Source: Brasilonema sp. CT11 (GTDB lineage Bacteria > Cyanobacteriota > Cyanobacteriia > Cyanobacteriales > Nostocaceae). Taken from it: 43,901 nucleotides of DNA. The stretch is taken from assembly GCF_017982655.1 (NCBI RefSeq), contig NZ_JABXYX010000028.1, forward strand, positions 1-43,901, read 5' to 3'. The position numbers were made by a program, and so were the translations under genes. The notes beneath the pieces are model-generated. The model did no database searches. It saw only the letters and a list, made by a program, of their open reading frames with translations, and had not been told where the DNA came from. Positions 1 to 8,600 of this stretch are shown one piece after another. Positions within the stretch are counted from its first letter, which is position 1. The number at the start of each line of letters is the position of its first letter.

Positions 1-407
1 GGAACCCCCGCACGGCGCTGGCTCGACTTCGCAGCTTTTGGGGGGAAGCGGAGGAACATAACGTGCCGCCCCGTTGTAGCACAAGCGCGTTCTCCCTCGT
101 GCCGGCTCTGGCGTATGCGCTTTGCGCACGCCCAGAGGTCTAAAGCGTAGCGAGACCGTTCGGCACGGGGCCGTGCCCGTTAGGCGCAGCCGTGGCGTTA
201 GCCATAGGGCTCAGGTCTTCCCCGGAGGGCTATCGGGGAGAACCTCCGGTTCCGGTGCGCGCTCCGCAGTCGCGCCCGAGAGCGCAGACAAGGACTGCAG
301 CGCTATCTCACCGTGCGCGGGTTCCCCTATACCCTTACCCCCCTACACCCCTAGTTGCTGACGTCTCTATTCTTCTGAGATAATGACTAAGAGCTAATGA
401 ATAATGT
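1..407. repeat. GC-rich dispersed repeat cluster
   Basis: No credible gene. The stretch is a mosaic of GC-rich palindromic words that recur elsewhere in the window. GACCGTTCGGCACGGGGCCG (about 154-173) recurs at about 22147. GGCGTTAGCCATAG (about 193-206) recurs near 11803, 14430 and 22211. A C-rich tract of CCCTTACCCCCCTACACCCC type lies at about 329-354, like those at 14325-14355 and 35421-35466. Short ORFs here are open only because the DNA is GC-rich. Confidence 0.6.
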
Positions 408-668
408 TTATTTTTCTAAACGAACAGCATACCACTGTAAATATTGGCCAGAACCAACATCTAACTCGCAACTCGTATCGATTAAATATTTTGCTTGTGT
501 CTCTACTGAATCAAGAGATTGTAAATCGGGTGGCAAGTCCTCAAATTTAAGTTTGTGTAAAATTTCCTTGAGCTTCTCTAATAACTCTAAAGCAGAAAGA
601 AATTGTTCGGGTTGGTTTGTTTCTAAAACGACAAAATAATCTTGTTGATACATTAACGAATCTGGCAT
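408..668 (-). CDS. CRR7-like protein (chlororespiratory reduction 7 family)
   Basis: Small soluble protein of 86 aa with no signal peptide or membrane segment. The sequence matches my memory of the cyanobacterial/plastid CRR7 family (DUF3571): an N-terminal MYQQDYFVVLE strand, NQPEQFLSALELLEKLK in the middle, and the conserved C-terminus CELDVGSGQYLQWYAVRLEK. In plants CRR7 is needed for accumulation of the chloroplast NDH complex. The cyanobacterial protein is presumed to act with NDH-1 but is little studied. I prefer the ATG at 668; a TTG 15 nt upstream and an ATG at 653 are alternatives. It stands alone, with repeat-rich DNA on both sides. Family identification is from recall; the function is inferred from the plant homologue. 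Confidence 0.75.
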   Translation of the reverse strand: MPDSLMYQQDYFVVLETNQPEQFLSALELLEKLKEILHKLKFEDLPPDLQSLDSVETQAKYLIDTSCELDVGSGQYLQWYAVRLEK

Positions 669-1369
669 AAGTAGGTGACTCAAATCAAGGATAGGATAAA
701 GGATAAGTATAGATTGGTGAAATTAGTGTTCTATATAACAATCCTAAATGATAAGCCCTATGGCTAATGTCATGGCTGCACCGTATGCGCTTTGCGCATA
801 CGTGAAATCTTTGCTCTCGGCTATGGTTTGTCCAAAGTTGTAACAAATGACTCCTGGTTCGCTCTTTTTTAGAGAATCAGAACGATTGGAAAAATCTAGA
901 TGTGAAAAAAGTTTGAGGTCTACAAAGGATATGATCACTTAAACAATATCTCATTTTAAGCAACAAGTGCTCGTGCGATCTGCGCTCGTCGCGTCCGCCC
1001 TTGTTTACCAGGTTAACTTATGGGAAAACCCTCTTCAAAAATGCAACTAAAGTGATAAGCCCGCTTGCTTGAGCTTGTGCGTATCGCAAGGGAGCAACAC
1101 ACGCCTTAAACGTATCGCCATCTTTGCCAACGCACCAAATCCAGATTTTTTCTTGCATTTTTGTCAAATCCAAACAAGTGTGGGAGATGATTCATGACAC
1201 CTTTGGGCATGTTTATAGTACGTCTTCTACGTTCACGCGTAGCGTATCCTTTTGGGACTGGTGTAATCGCAAAGACTCTATTTTTTGTTTTTCAATGTTG
1301 ACTTACTTATATAAGTCACGGTGTTGGATAATTGCCTAATGATTTCACACGGTGATCTAGGTGATCTAT
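669..1369. other. Intergenic, repeat-bearing, no gene seen
   Basis: About 700 bp between the crr7-like gene and the response regulator. It holds a 20-bp perfect palindrome GTATGCGCTTTGCGCATACG (782-802 region). A second family word, CTTGTGCGTATCGC, lies near 1075; relatives of both recur near 116 and 28705-28746. The rest is AT-rich. The only open frames are short and lack any recognisable protein. Confidence 0.5.
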
Positions 1370-2443
1370 ATGTTGTTTAGTATTTTTGGCTCCTATGGAA
1401 TGCAACTCATGTCAGGCATAAGCCCATTCTTGATGACCAAAGAAACTCCTGTGATTCTCGTGGCTGATGATGACAAGTCAACGCGAATGCTGTTGCGTGA
1501 TGCTATGGAAAAGGAAGGCTATCGAGTAGTCGAGGTTAGTGATGGGAAACAGTGTCTAGATGTATACGCATCTGTCAAACCTGATTTAGTTTTACTAGAT
1601 GCTGTTATGCCTATTATGGACGGCTTTACATGCTGTAAGCAACTGAGCAAAATATCCAGCAATTTTGGTAACTCAACACTTGCTAATCCAGTGATAGAAT
1701 CTTCACTGAACCATAGTGCTATTTCAGTACTTTGGAATAGTACTCCCATATTAATGATTACTGGCTTGGACGATCCTGAGTCAGTGGATCGCGCCTTTGA
1801 AGCAGGAGCAACCGACTATGTCACCAAGCCTATTCACTGGGCTGTTTTGCGTCAGCGCGTACGAAGGTTGCTGCAACAAGCACAACTGTACAAAAAGTTT
1901 GAGGCTGCAACCCATGCTTTACAAGAACTTGCCAATATAGATGGGTTAACTGGAGTGTCTAATCGTCGCCGCTTTGACCACTACTTAAATATTAAATGGT
2001 TGAACCTAGCACAGGAACAATTGCCTTTATCACTCATTTTATGCGATATCGACTATTTTAAACTTTACAACGATAAATATGGTCACCCTGCTGGAGATGC
2101 GTGTTTGCAAAAGGTTGCTGGTGTCTTGAACCGTTTGGCTCAAAGAAATGAGGATTTAGTAGCGCGTTATGGTGGTGAAGAATTTGCAGTGATTATGCCT
2201 AACACTCATGCTGCTGGTGCTGTTCACGTTGCAGCTAGCATACAAGCTGGAGTCAGGGAATTACAAATGGATCACTCAGAATCTGAGGTTAGCCATTACC
2301 TCACCTTGAGCTTAGGGGTAGCGACGACACTCCCCAGTTTTGAATCTTCTTCAACAACTTTAGTTGTTGCAGCAGATAAAGCGCTTTACCAAGCAAAAGC
2401 AGAAGGACGCAATCGCATTATACTCAAGCAATTGAACTGTTGA
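1370..2443 (+). CDS. Response regulator with diguanylate cyclase output (REC-GGDEF, PleD-like)
   Basis: Cytoplasmic two-component response regulator predicted to make cyclic di-GMP from two GTP when phosphorylated. The REC domain starts around PVILVADDD (acidic pocket DDD; phospho-acceptor Asp in LVLLDAVMP; switch Thr in LMITG; Lys in YVTKP). A REC insertion of about 25-30 residues, rich in Ser/Asn, separates alpha-3 from the ILMITG strand. The GGDEF domain follows, with active-site motif GGEEF and an upstream RNED that fits the RxxD-x5-GGEEF inhibitory I-site, so product inhibition is expected. There is no EAL domain. I chose the ATG at 1370 because AGGTGA lies 5 nt upstream; an in-frame GTG at 1361 and ATGs at 1400 and 1433 are alternatives, and the REC domain itself needs only 1433. 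No partner kinase is adjacent. Confidence 0.88.
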   Translation: MLFSIFGSYGMQLMSGISPFLMTKETPVILVADDDKSTRMLLRDAMEKEGYRVVEVSDGKQCLDVYASVKPDLVLLDAVMPIMDGFTCCKQLSKISSNFGNSTLANPVIESSLNHSAISVLWNSTPILMITGLDDPESVDRAFEAGATDYVTKPIHWAVLRQRVRRLLQQAQLYKKFEAATHALQELANIDGLTGVSNRRRFDHYLNIKWLNLAQEQLPLSLILCDIDYFKLYNDKYGHPAGDACLQKVAGVLNRLAQRNEDLVARYGGEEFAVIMPNTHAAGAVHVAASIQAGVRELQMDHSESEVSHYLTLSLGVATTLPSFESSSTTLVVAADKALYQAKAEGRNRIILKQLNC

Positions 2444-2531
2444 GTGGTTTTAGCTTTACACTAGAAATAGTCAAACTGTGGTTAAGATAACAATTAATTT
2501 CACTAAAATTTTGCACATTTCTTACTACAAA

Positions 2532-2603
2532 AGCCGATGACGGGATTTGAACCCGTGGCCTGCTGATTACGAATCAGCTGCTCTACCACTGAGCCACATC
2601 GGC
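2532..2603 (-). tRNA. tRNA-Thr (CGT)
   Basis: On the minus strand the 72-nt sequence folds as a full cloverleaf. The acceptor stem is GCCGATG paired with CATCGGC. The D-arm is GCTC-AGTGGTA-GAGC. The anticodon stem GCTGA/TCAGC encloses loop TTCGTAA, giving anticodon CGT, which reads ACG (Thr). The T-arm carries GGTTCAAATCC. The discriminator base is T and CCA is not encoded. There is no intron. Confidence 0.95.
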
Positions 2604-2626
2604 ATACCTCCGGATTATTATAGCTT

Positions 2627-2899
2627 ATGACACAACAAAATAACAAAACTCGTATTAATTCAGAACAATACGCCCGTCTCAAGGCAGAAGCCATAGCCCC
2701 CTATCGGGGCTTACGGCAATTTATCTACATTACTTGTGGTGCTTCTGGTTTTATTGGTATAGTCATCTTTCTTTCTAAGGTACTTGCAGGACGTGATGTT
2801 GAGAGTGCGTTGCCGAATTTAGCACTTCAAATAGGAGTCGTTGCTTTAATGGTTTTTCTTTGGCGTTGGGAGCAGCGTAGACAACAACGCCCCAAATAG
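2627..2899 (+). CDS. DUF3493 membrane protein (LPA1/Rep27-type domain)
   Basis: 90-aa protein with two predicted membrane segments, roughly residues 31-52 (FIYITCGASGFIGIVIFLSKV) and 63-80 (NLALQIGVVALMVFLW), and a basic C-terminus ending EQRRQQRPK. The N-terminal pattern YARLKAEA.APYRGLRQF and the following PNLALQ match my memory of the cyanobacterial DUF3493 family. That domain also forms the C-terminal part of plant LPA1/Rep27, proteins needed for photosystem II assembly or repair. A photosynthetic membrane role is therefore inferred, not shown. The ATG lies 23 bp from the oppositely oriented tRNA gene, so the two promoters must overlap or lie inside the neighbouring gene. Confidence 0.8.
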   Translation: MTQQNNKTRINSEQYARLKAEAIAPYRGLRQFIYITCGASGFIGIVIFLSKVLAGRDVESALPNLALQIGVVALMVFLWRWEQRRQQRPK

Positions 2900-3203
2900 C
2901 AATTAATTTCCGAAGCTTTGAGCCTCGCTCCACGTAGACGCGTAGCGGCTTCTCGTAAGAGTGGAGCTATCGCTTACGGAGGAAACCTCCCGCAGTCGCC
3001 ACAACGGTCAAAGCTCGCCGGGGGAAGCTTCCCCCGGCAGACTTTGGGGGAACCCCAACGCCAGATGCCATAGACGGCAAACCCGTCTATGGCACAAAGT
3101 GCCACGCTGCGCGAACAGCACTGGCTCCGCAAGGCGCTGCTCTGCGCTCAAACTCCTCACAGTTTACCTTTTCCGTGAGAAGGCTTGCGCCATAATCTTT
3201 GAT
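2900..3203. repeat. GC-rich palindromic repeats upstream of the TnpB element
   Basis: No gene supported. There are several nested palindromes: GCCGGGGGAAGCTTCCCCCGGC at about 3018-3040 is a near-perfect hairpin, CCATAGACGGCAAACCCGTCTATGG at 3068-3092 is another, and CACTGGCTCCGCAAGGCGCTG follows. They resemble the dispersed GC-rich repeats at 1-300 and 14330-14450. Confidence 0.5.
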
Positions 3204-3225
3204 TTGGCGTCAAGATGAATCGCGG

Positions 3226-3289
3226 GTTAAAACTGCCACGTTCTGCGACCGATGCGAAAGCGGGGAAGTAGAACAGTGGCAGTTTTAAC
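3226..3289 (+). repeat. Left-end hairpin of the TnpB element
   Basis: GTTAAAACTGCCAC (3226-3239) and GTGGCAGTTTTAAC (3276-3289) are perfect 14-bp inverted repeats. The stem continues with GTTCT/AGAAC across one bulged A, enclosing a 25-nt loop. Imperfect subterminal hairpins of this type are the recognition structures of IS200/IS605 ends. Confidence 0.7.
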
Positions 3290-3300
3290 AATCTCTGTGC

Positions 3301-3306
3301 TATAAT
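3301..3306 (+). promoter_or_regulatory. Putative -10 box for tnpB
   Basis: A consensus TATAAT lies 25 bp before the tnpB ATG and 12 bp after the left-end hairpin. No good -35 is seen at 16-18 bp, so the hairpin region may occupy that place. Inferred. Confidence 0.4.
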
Positions 3307-3330
3307 TACGTCAATTAGTTTAACGTAAAA

Positions 3331-4527
3331 ATGCTAGTACTTGAGGCAAAACTAGAAGGAACAAAAGAGCAGTACGAAAAGCTGGATGAAGCAATTCGTA
3401 CTGCTCGATTTGTTCGGAACAGTTGCGTTAGGTACTGGATGGATAATCGCGATATAGGACGCTATGAGCTTTCGGCTTATTGCGCAGTTCTATCCAAAGA
3501 GTTTGAATGGGCGGGTAAGCTCAACTCTATGGCGAGACAAGCTAGTGCTGAAAGAGCGTGGTCTGCGATATCTCGTTTTTATGACAATTGCAAAAAGAAA
3601 GTTCCAGGAAAGAAAGGTTATCCGCGTTTCAAGAAAGAACAAACACACGGTTCTGTTGAATACAAGACCAGTGGGTACAAACTTTCTGAAGACAGACGGT
3701 ATATCACTTTTTCTGATGGATTTGAAGCAGGAACTTTCAAGATGTGGGGAACCCGTGACTTGCATTTCTATCAGAAAAAACAATTCAAGAGGGTTCGTGT
3801 TGTCCGCCGTGCCGATGGGCACTATATTCAATTTTGCGTTGATCAAGAAAGGTTAGAAAAACGAGAGCCAACGTTAAAAACGGTTGGAATTGATGTTGGG
3901 TTAAACCAGTTCTACACTGACAGTGATGGCAATACGGTCGCTAATCCACGTCATTTGCGTAAAAGCGAAAAGTCATTAAAGCGGTTTTCTCGCCGCATGT
4001 CCAAGACTCAAAAAGGGTCTAAGAACAGAGCTAAATTCAGAAATAAACTAGCTCGCAAGCATCTAAAGGTAAGTCGCCAGCGTAAAGATTTTGTTGTCAA
4101 AACAGCAAGATGCGTAGTGAAGTCTAACGACCTCGTGGCGTATGAGGACTTAAAGGTGCGAAACATGGTGAGAAATAGACACCTTGCCAAATCGATTAGT
4201 GATGCTGCATGGACTCAATTTCGTTCTTGGGTTGAGTATTTTGGAAAAGTATTTGGCGTGGTTACAATTGCTGTTCCACCCCACTACACCTCTCAAAATT
4301 GCTCGAACTGTGGAAAGGTTGTCAAGAAAGCTCTTAGCACCAGGACGCATACTTGCCCTCATTGTGGGCATATCCAAGATCGAGATCATAATGCGGCACG
4401 AAACATACTAGAAAAGGCACTACGTACGGCGGGTCACGTCGGAACTAAGGACACTGCGTTGGGGAGCCAGTCTTGTGCGGGGGTTCCCCCCGTTGAGAGA
4501 CCTGGCGTCGGCTCTGCCGACTTGTAG
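3331..4527 (+). CDS. tnpB: TnpB, RNA-guided nuclease of IS200/IS605 family
   Basis: 398 aa, full length for TnpB. The N-terminal wedge/REC-like part (about 1-185) is basic. The RuvC-like nuclease follows, with the catalytic residues visible: Asp in GIDVGLN (about 189), Glu in VAYEDLKV (about 269), and Asp in DRDHNAARN near residue 354. A four-cysteine zinc ribbon (CSNCG and CPHCG) lies just before the last motif. All key residues are present, so the nuclease looks active. TnpB proteins are omega-RNA-guided DNA endonucleases that help the element persist at its site. The C-terminal tail (GVPPVERPGVGSADL) is encoded by a GC-rich palindrome shared with intergenic repeats. No tnpA accompanies it. 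Confidence 0.95.
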   Translation: MLVLEAKLEGTKEQYEKLDEAIRTARFVRNSCVRYWMDNRDIGRYELSAYCAVLSKEFEWAGKLNSMARQASAERAWSAISRFYDNCKKKVPGKKGYPRFKKEQTHGSVEYKTSGYKLSEDRRYITFSDGFEAGTFKMWGTRDLHFYQKKQFKRVRVVRRADGHYIQFCVDQERLEKREPTLKTVGIDVGLNQFYTDSDGNTVANPRHLRKSEKSLKRFSRRMSKTQKGSKNRAKFRNKLARKHLKVSRQRKDFVVKTARCVVKSNDLVAYEDLKVRNMVRNRHLAKSISDAAWTQFRSWVEYFGKVFGVVTIAVPPHYTSQNCSNCGKVVKKALSTRTHTCPHCGHIQDRDHNAARNILEKALRTAGHVGTKDTALGSQSCAGVPPVERPGVGSADL

Positions 4528-4679
4528 CATGTGTCCGGTACGCCTCTGGAGAGACTGACCTCTGCTTGGGTGATGAAAATCCTCCAAGTAAGCCAACTCG
4601 TGGAAAGAGGAAATCTAAGCAGTGATGTTTGGAATCCCCCCCTGTAACGGTACTCCGTTCAGCGGCGGGAGGATGTCAA
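4440..4679 (+). ncRNA. Putative omega-RNA (reRNA) scaffold at the tnpB 3' end
   Basis: In this family the guide RNA overlaps the tnpB 3' end and runs to the right end of the element, with the guide taken from the flank. Here the 3' coding end holds a strong hairpin (GCGGGGGTTCCCCCCG, about 4477-4492). After the stop there are about 150 non-coding bases ending in a stem-loop, CTG(T)AACGG-TACT-CCGTTCAG at 4642-4661, then TCAA. By analogy the guide would start at 4680 with TTCTGAATCG. The 5' boundary is a guess. Confidence 0.45.
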
Positions 4680-4788
4680 TTCTGAATCGTGTTTGAAGCT
4701 TATCTTTCTTGGTGATTCATTATTTTTCATAATCAATTAAGAAATCTTTTGATAACCAAATTATCATGATTTCCTTTTTTGAAGTGAA

Positions 4789-4938
4789 TTACAAGCTTTT
4801 GCGATAACGTCTCATACCTTTAGAAAAGTAAGCTAATAAAAAAGTTGATATCTCCATCATAGCTAAATTCCAGTTAGTAATTGCTAGTATACTAGTGCTG
4901 ATAACTAGCAGGCAGAGTAAGCTGTATTTAATCTTCAT
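4789..4938 (-). CDS. Small hydrophobic ORF (49 aa), hypothetical
   Basis: ATG at 4938 with AGGA about 5 nt upstream on the minus strand. The product has a Lys-containing N-terminus, a hydrophobic stretch (about residues 6-20, LLCLLVISTSILAI), a second less polar stretch and a basic C-terminus (MRRYRKSL). It could be a single-span membrane or exported microprotein. I do not recognise a family. It lies just downstream of the 77-aa membrane protein gene on the same strand, separated by about 140 bp. Confidence 0.35.
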   Translation of the reverse strand: MKIKYSLLCLLVISTSILAITNWNLAMMEISTFLLAYFSKGMRRYRKSL

Positions 4939-5080
4939 TCATCCTCACTTTTTACAAACCAAAGCTTAAAAAAATTTCCGGCACAACTCATCTTTAGGAA
5001 CAATACGTTTTGGAGAACTTTCTTTTGCACCACAAGTTAAAAAGAGAAGTCCTCCTGAGTCAGCCTGATTTAATAGGCTT

Positions 5081-5314
5081 TTATTTATCCTCTTCATGAG
5101 CTTTCAGCTCACGCACGCATTCTTGTCCAACACCGATAATGAATCCTAAGCTGGCACCAATTAAAGCATATCTGTTGTGCAAATCTTTGTAGTACTGAGT
5201 TTCATATATAAGTTGATTAAAGTTACGTTGACCAATTTGAGCAGCAGCTAAGCCAATAACTGCGCCAACGAGAGCAGTTATAGCACCTGAGAAGATGATG
5301 AGCTTAATATTCAT
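5081..5314 (-). CDS. Conserved small membrane protein, hypothetical
   Basis: 77 aa. Two hydrophobic, glycine-rich segments are visible: residues about 5-26 (LIIFSGAITALVGAVIGLAAA) and about 47-62 (RYALIGASLGFIIGVG). They are joined by a polar loop (QIGQRNFNQLIYETQYYKDLHN), giving a likely hairpin membrane protein with a charged C-terminus (RELKAHEEDK). I recall similar short proteins in Nostocales but no assigned function. It is monocistronic or paired with the 49-aa ORF downstream. Confidence 0.6.
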   Translation of the reverse strand: MNIKLIIFSGAITALVGAVIGLAAAQIGQRNFNQLIYETQYYKDLHNRYALIGASLGFIIGVGQECVRELKAHEEDK

Positions 5315-5670
5315 AATTTCTCAAACTCAGATTGTGAGCAAATAAAACTATACAACTAGCGCTGGAAGAAATTGTCTGACGATTCGGATAACAATCGCTA
5401 AATAAATAGTGGGTTAAGTTGAGCGATCGCCCTCTTGAATATCCTTTTGTAAAGCATAGCCCAACTGAACAAATTATTTATTTACGTTGACTCACCTATT
5501 AGCCCTAAAGAATAATTTAAAACAATTAGGACTAGTGGTGTAAGAAGAAAGAGTAAAACAGATACACAACAGTGATTGTAAACAAAATGTGATTTATCCA
5601 ATCGTTTGCATTCCATTGTTTGAACATTTGTGTAACCTTTATAGACAAACTTTCTAACTGCAACTTGGTA
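5315..5670. other. Intergenic, AT-rich, no gene seen
   Basis: About 355 bp between the end of the RND pump gene and the start of the 77-aa membrane protein. It contains one HIP1 site (GAGCGATCGCCC near 5423). No convincing hairpin terminator or ORF was found. Confidence 0.4.
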
Positions 5671-8600
5671 TCACTCATTTTGTGGAGTCGTCTTAAATCT
5701 AGGGAGCGGTTGTTCTTTTTGGTCTGGTTGAACCTGAGGCGGCTGACTTTGCTCTGGATGCTGTGGCGAACTGGGCTTGTTAGGTTTACCTGGTTTCAAG
5801 AAGCGCTCTTCTAGGTTTTTAATAACAACGTACAGCACTGGCACTAAAAACAAACTTAAGATTGTTGAAATCAGATAACCGCCAAACAGCGCTGTTCCCA
5901 AAGACCAACGGCTCATAGCGCCAGCGCCAGAAGCTATCACCAGGGGCCAGAAACCCACTAAACCAGCAAAAGCAGTCATGAGAATTGGTCGCAAGCGTTC
6001 CTCAGCAGCACGGATAGCAGCTCTTGTGGAATTCATCCCTAACGCTGCTGATTGATTAGCAAACTCTACAATCAAAATTGCGTTCTTACTCGCCAAACCA
6101 ATGAGCATGACGAGCGCGACTTGAGCATAGATATTATTGTTAACCACAGGCCAAACGCCGCCTGCTTGGAAAACATTGCTACGGAACACAACTGCACCAA
6201 GTGCACCCAAGATTGCCAGAGGTACGGTAATCATGATGATTATGGGATCGACGTAGCTTTCGTACTGCGCCGCTAACACCAAAAAAACCATGACAAAAGC
6301 TAAGCCAAAAATGATGGGTGCTGCACCGCCAGAGGATTTCTCCTGAAGAGCAGTTCCTGTCCAAGCAAAGCCAAATCCTGGTTGTAAAACTTCGTTGGCG
6401 ACCGCTTCCATTGCTTGAATTGCCTGTCCGGTACTATAGCCCGGTGCTGGAGCTCCTTGAATTTTGATTGACGGATAGACGTTGTAGTGAGTGATAACAG
6501 GCGGATAAGTAATTCTTTCTAATTGCACCAAAGAACTCAGTTGAACCAGATTACCATTTTGGGAATTACCATTTTGGGAATTACCATTTTGGGAATTACT
6601 ACTTTGGGAATTACTACTTTGGGAGCGTACGTACAGACGACTGAGATCTTCTGGATTGGAGCGCACTGTCCCCTCTGCTTGGGCGTAAACCCGATACAGT
6701 CGCCCGCCAAGCACGTATTGGTTGACATAGCTTGCACCCAGGTAGGTCTGCATGGTGTTAAAAATATCACTGATTTTGACGTTTTGTGCCTTGGCTTGGT
6801 TGCGATCAATGGAAATCTGCATCATCGGGGCATTGAAGGTGAATTGAGAAAAGACACCTCCTAGTTCCGGTCGCTTCTGGGCTGCTGCCATCACCTTTTG
6901 GGTGTTGTCAATGAGCACTTCCATAGGCAGGGCTTGTTTGTTTTGGATATACATCTCCAAGCCACCTGTACTACCCAAACCATCCACAGGTGGGGCATTG
7001 ACAGCGATCGCCCTCGCTCCAGGAATTTTTTGTTGCAACCCTTTATTAATTTTTTGCAGAATTCCAAAGACTGAATGGTCAACACCAGGACGTTCTTTCC
7101 AATCTTTAAGCTTCACGAAAAACAGCGACTTGTTACTCGCGTTCCCCTCAAACCCGAAGCCAGCGTTCCCGACAACATGCTCAACTTCTGGCAGTGGCTT
7201 TACGACTTCTTCAGTAATCTTCTTGACGATATCAAGGCTGTAGTTGAGAGACACGCCTGGTGGCGCTTCGACTATTGCAAAGAAATAACCCTGATCTTCT
7301 TCGGGGATAAACCCTTGGGGAGTCGTCTGGTAAATCCAACCTGTCAAGACTAAACCCGCAATAAACACTGGAATCACGATCCATCGAAGCCGGATCAGGA
7401 ATTCTACAATTTTGATGTATCCTCCCTTGAACCAATCAAAAATCTTATTAAACCAGCGAAAAAATATGCCCAATGGACCGTGGACTTCCTGCTGTTGCCG
7501 CATGATGATAGCTGACATACTGGGAGAGAAAGTCAGAGCGTTGAAGACAGAAATGGCAATGGAAAAAGCAATAATTAAGGCGAATTGTTTGTAAACGATA
7601 CCAGTCGTGCCAGGGAAGAAAGTCACAGGGATAAACACCGCCATCAATACCACTGATGTCGCAATCACTGCCCCGGTGAGTTCTTCCATTGCATCTAGGG
7701 CTGCTTGCAGTGGTTTCATGCCCTGTTCGAGTTTGGCAGCGATCGCCTCCACAACGACAATCCCATCATCCACCACCAAACCTGTTGCCAGGATAATACC
7801 GAATATTGTCAACTGATTGAGAGTAAATCCAAACACAAACGCAAATGCCATCGCGCCAATTAGCGATACAGGAATGGCAATAGCGGGAATGATTGCGGTG
7901 CGCCAATCCTGTAAAAAGATGAAGATGACGAGGAATACGAGGGCGATCGCCTCTGTTAGGGTTTTAAAGGCTTCATCGAGAGAAGCTGCTACGAACAAAG
8001 TATTGTCCAAGCCGATCGCTGCCTTTAATCCTGGCGGAAAATTAGGTTGTAACTCCGCCATTTTCTCTTTGATTGCCTTTGCCGTATTCCAAGCATTTGT
8101 ACCTGGGAGTTGATAAGCTAACAAAATGACTGCTGGTGAACCGTCAAATAACGTTGTCGCACTATAATCTTCCGCCCCAACTACCGCTCGACCAACATCT
8201 TTTAACCGGATGAGCGTACCATCAGTGCCTGTTTGCACCACAATGTCTTCTGCTTCTGCAGGAGTGGTAAATCGACCACTTGCTCGTAGAGCAATTTCAT
8301 ACTGCTGCTGGGATGGGGTAGGCTGCTGACCAATTCTCCCTGCGCCAACCTGGATATTTTGTTCGGAAATGGCATCGATGACATCCTGTGATGTCAAATT
8401 CCTGGCAGCCAAGGCATCGGGATCAAGCCAAATACGCATGGCATATTTGCGCTCCCCCACAATTCTGAGTGAACCTACCCCTTCAATCCGTTTGATTTCA
8501 TCAAAGATTAGTCGGTCAACGTAGTTGCTGAGGAAGACGGTGTCGTAGATGAAGTTTCCATTCTTGTCTTTTTCGGAATAAAAGCTATAGGCAAGAGTAA

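Larger units (their letters stand above)
3204..4679 (+). mobile_element. TnpB-only IS200/IS605-type insertion element
   Basis: The element holds an intact tnpB but no Y1 (HUH) transposase tnpA, so it could move only with help from elsewhere. Proposed left boundary: TTGAT at 3199-3203, which equals the target/TAM pentamer known for ISDra2. Proposed right boundary: TCAA at 4676-4679 just after a hairpin, similar to right-end cleavage motifs in this family. A large left hairpin (3226-3289) and a right hairpin (about 4642-4661) flank the gene as expected. The boundaries are inferred, because no empty site is available in the window. Confidence 0.6.

Noticed and set aside
122-383. Overlapping frames in the GC-rich left edge
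   Set aside because: Repeat DNA with few stops because of GC content; the same words occur non-coding at 22100-22250.
744-938. 64-codon minus-strand frame
   Set aside because: Spans a perfect palindrome shared with other gaps, and has no SD or motif.
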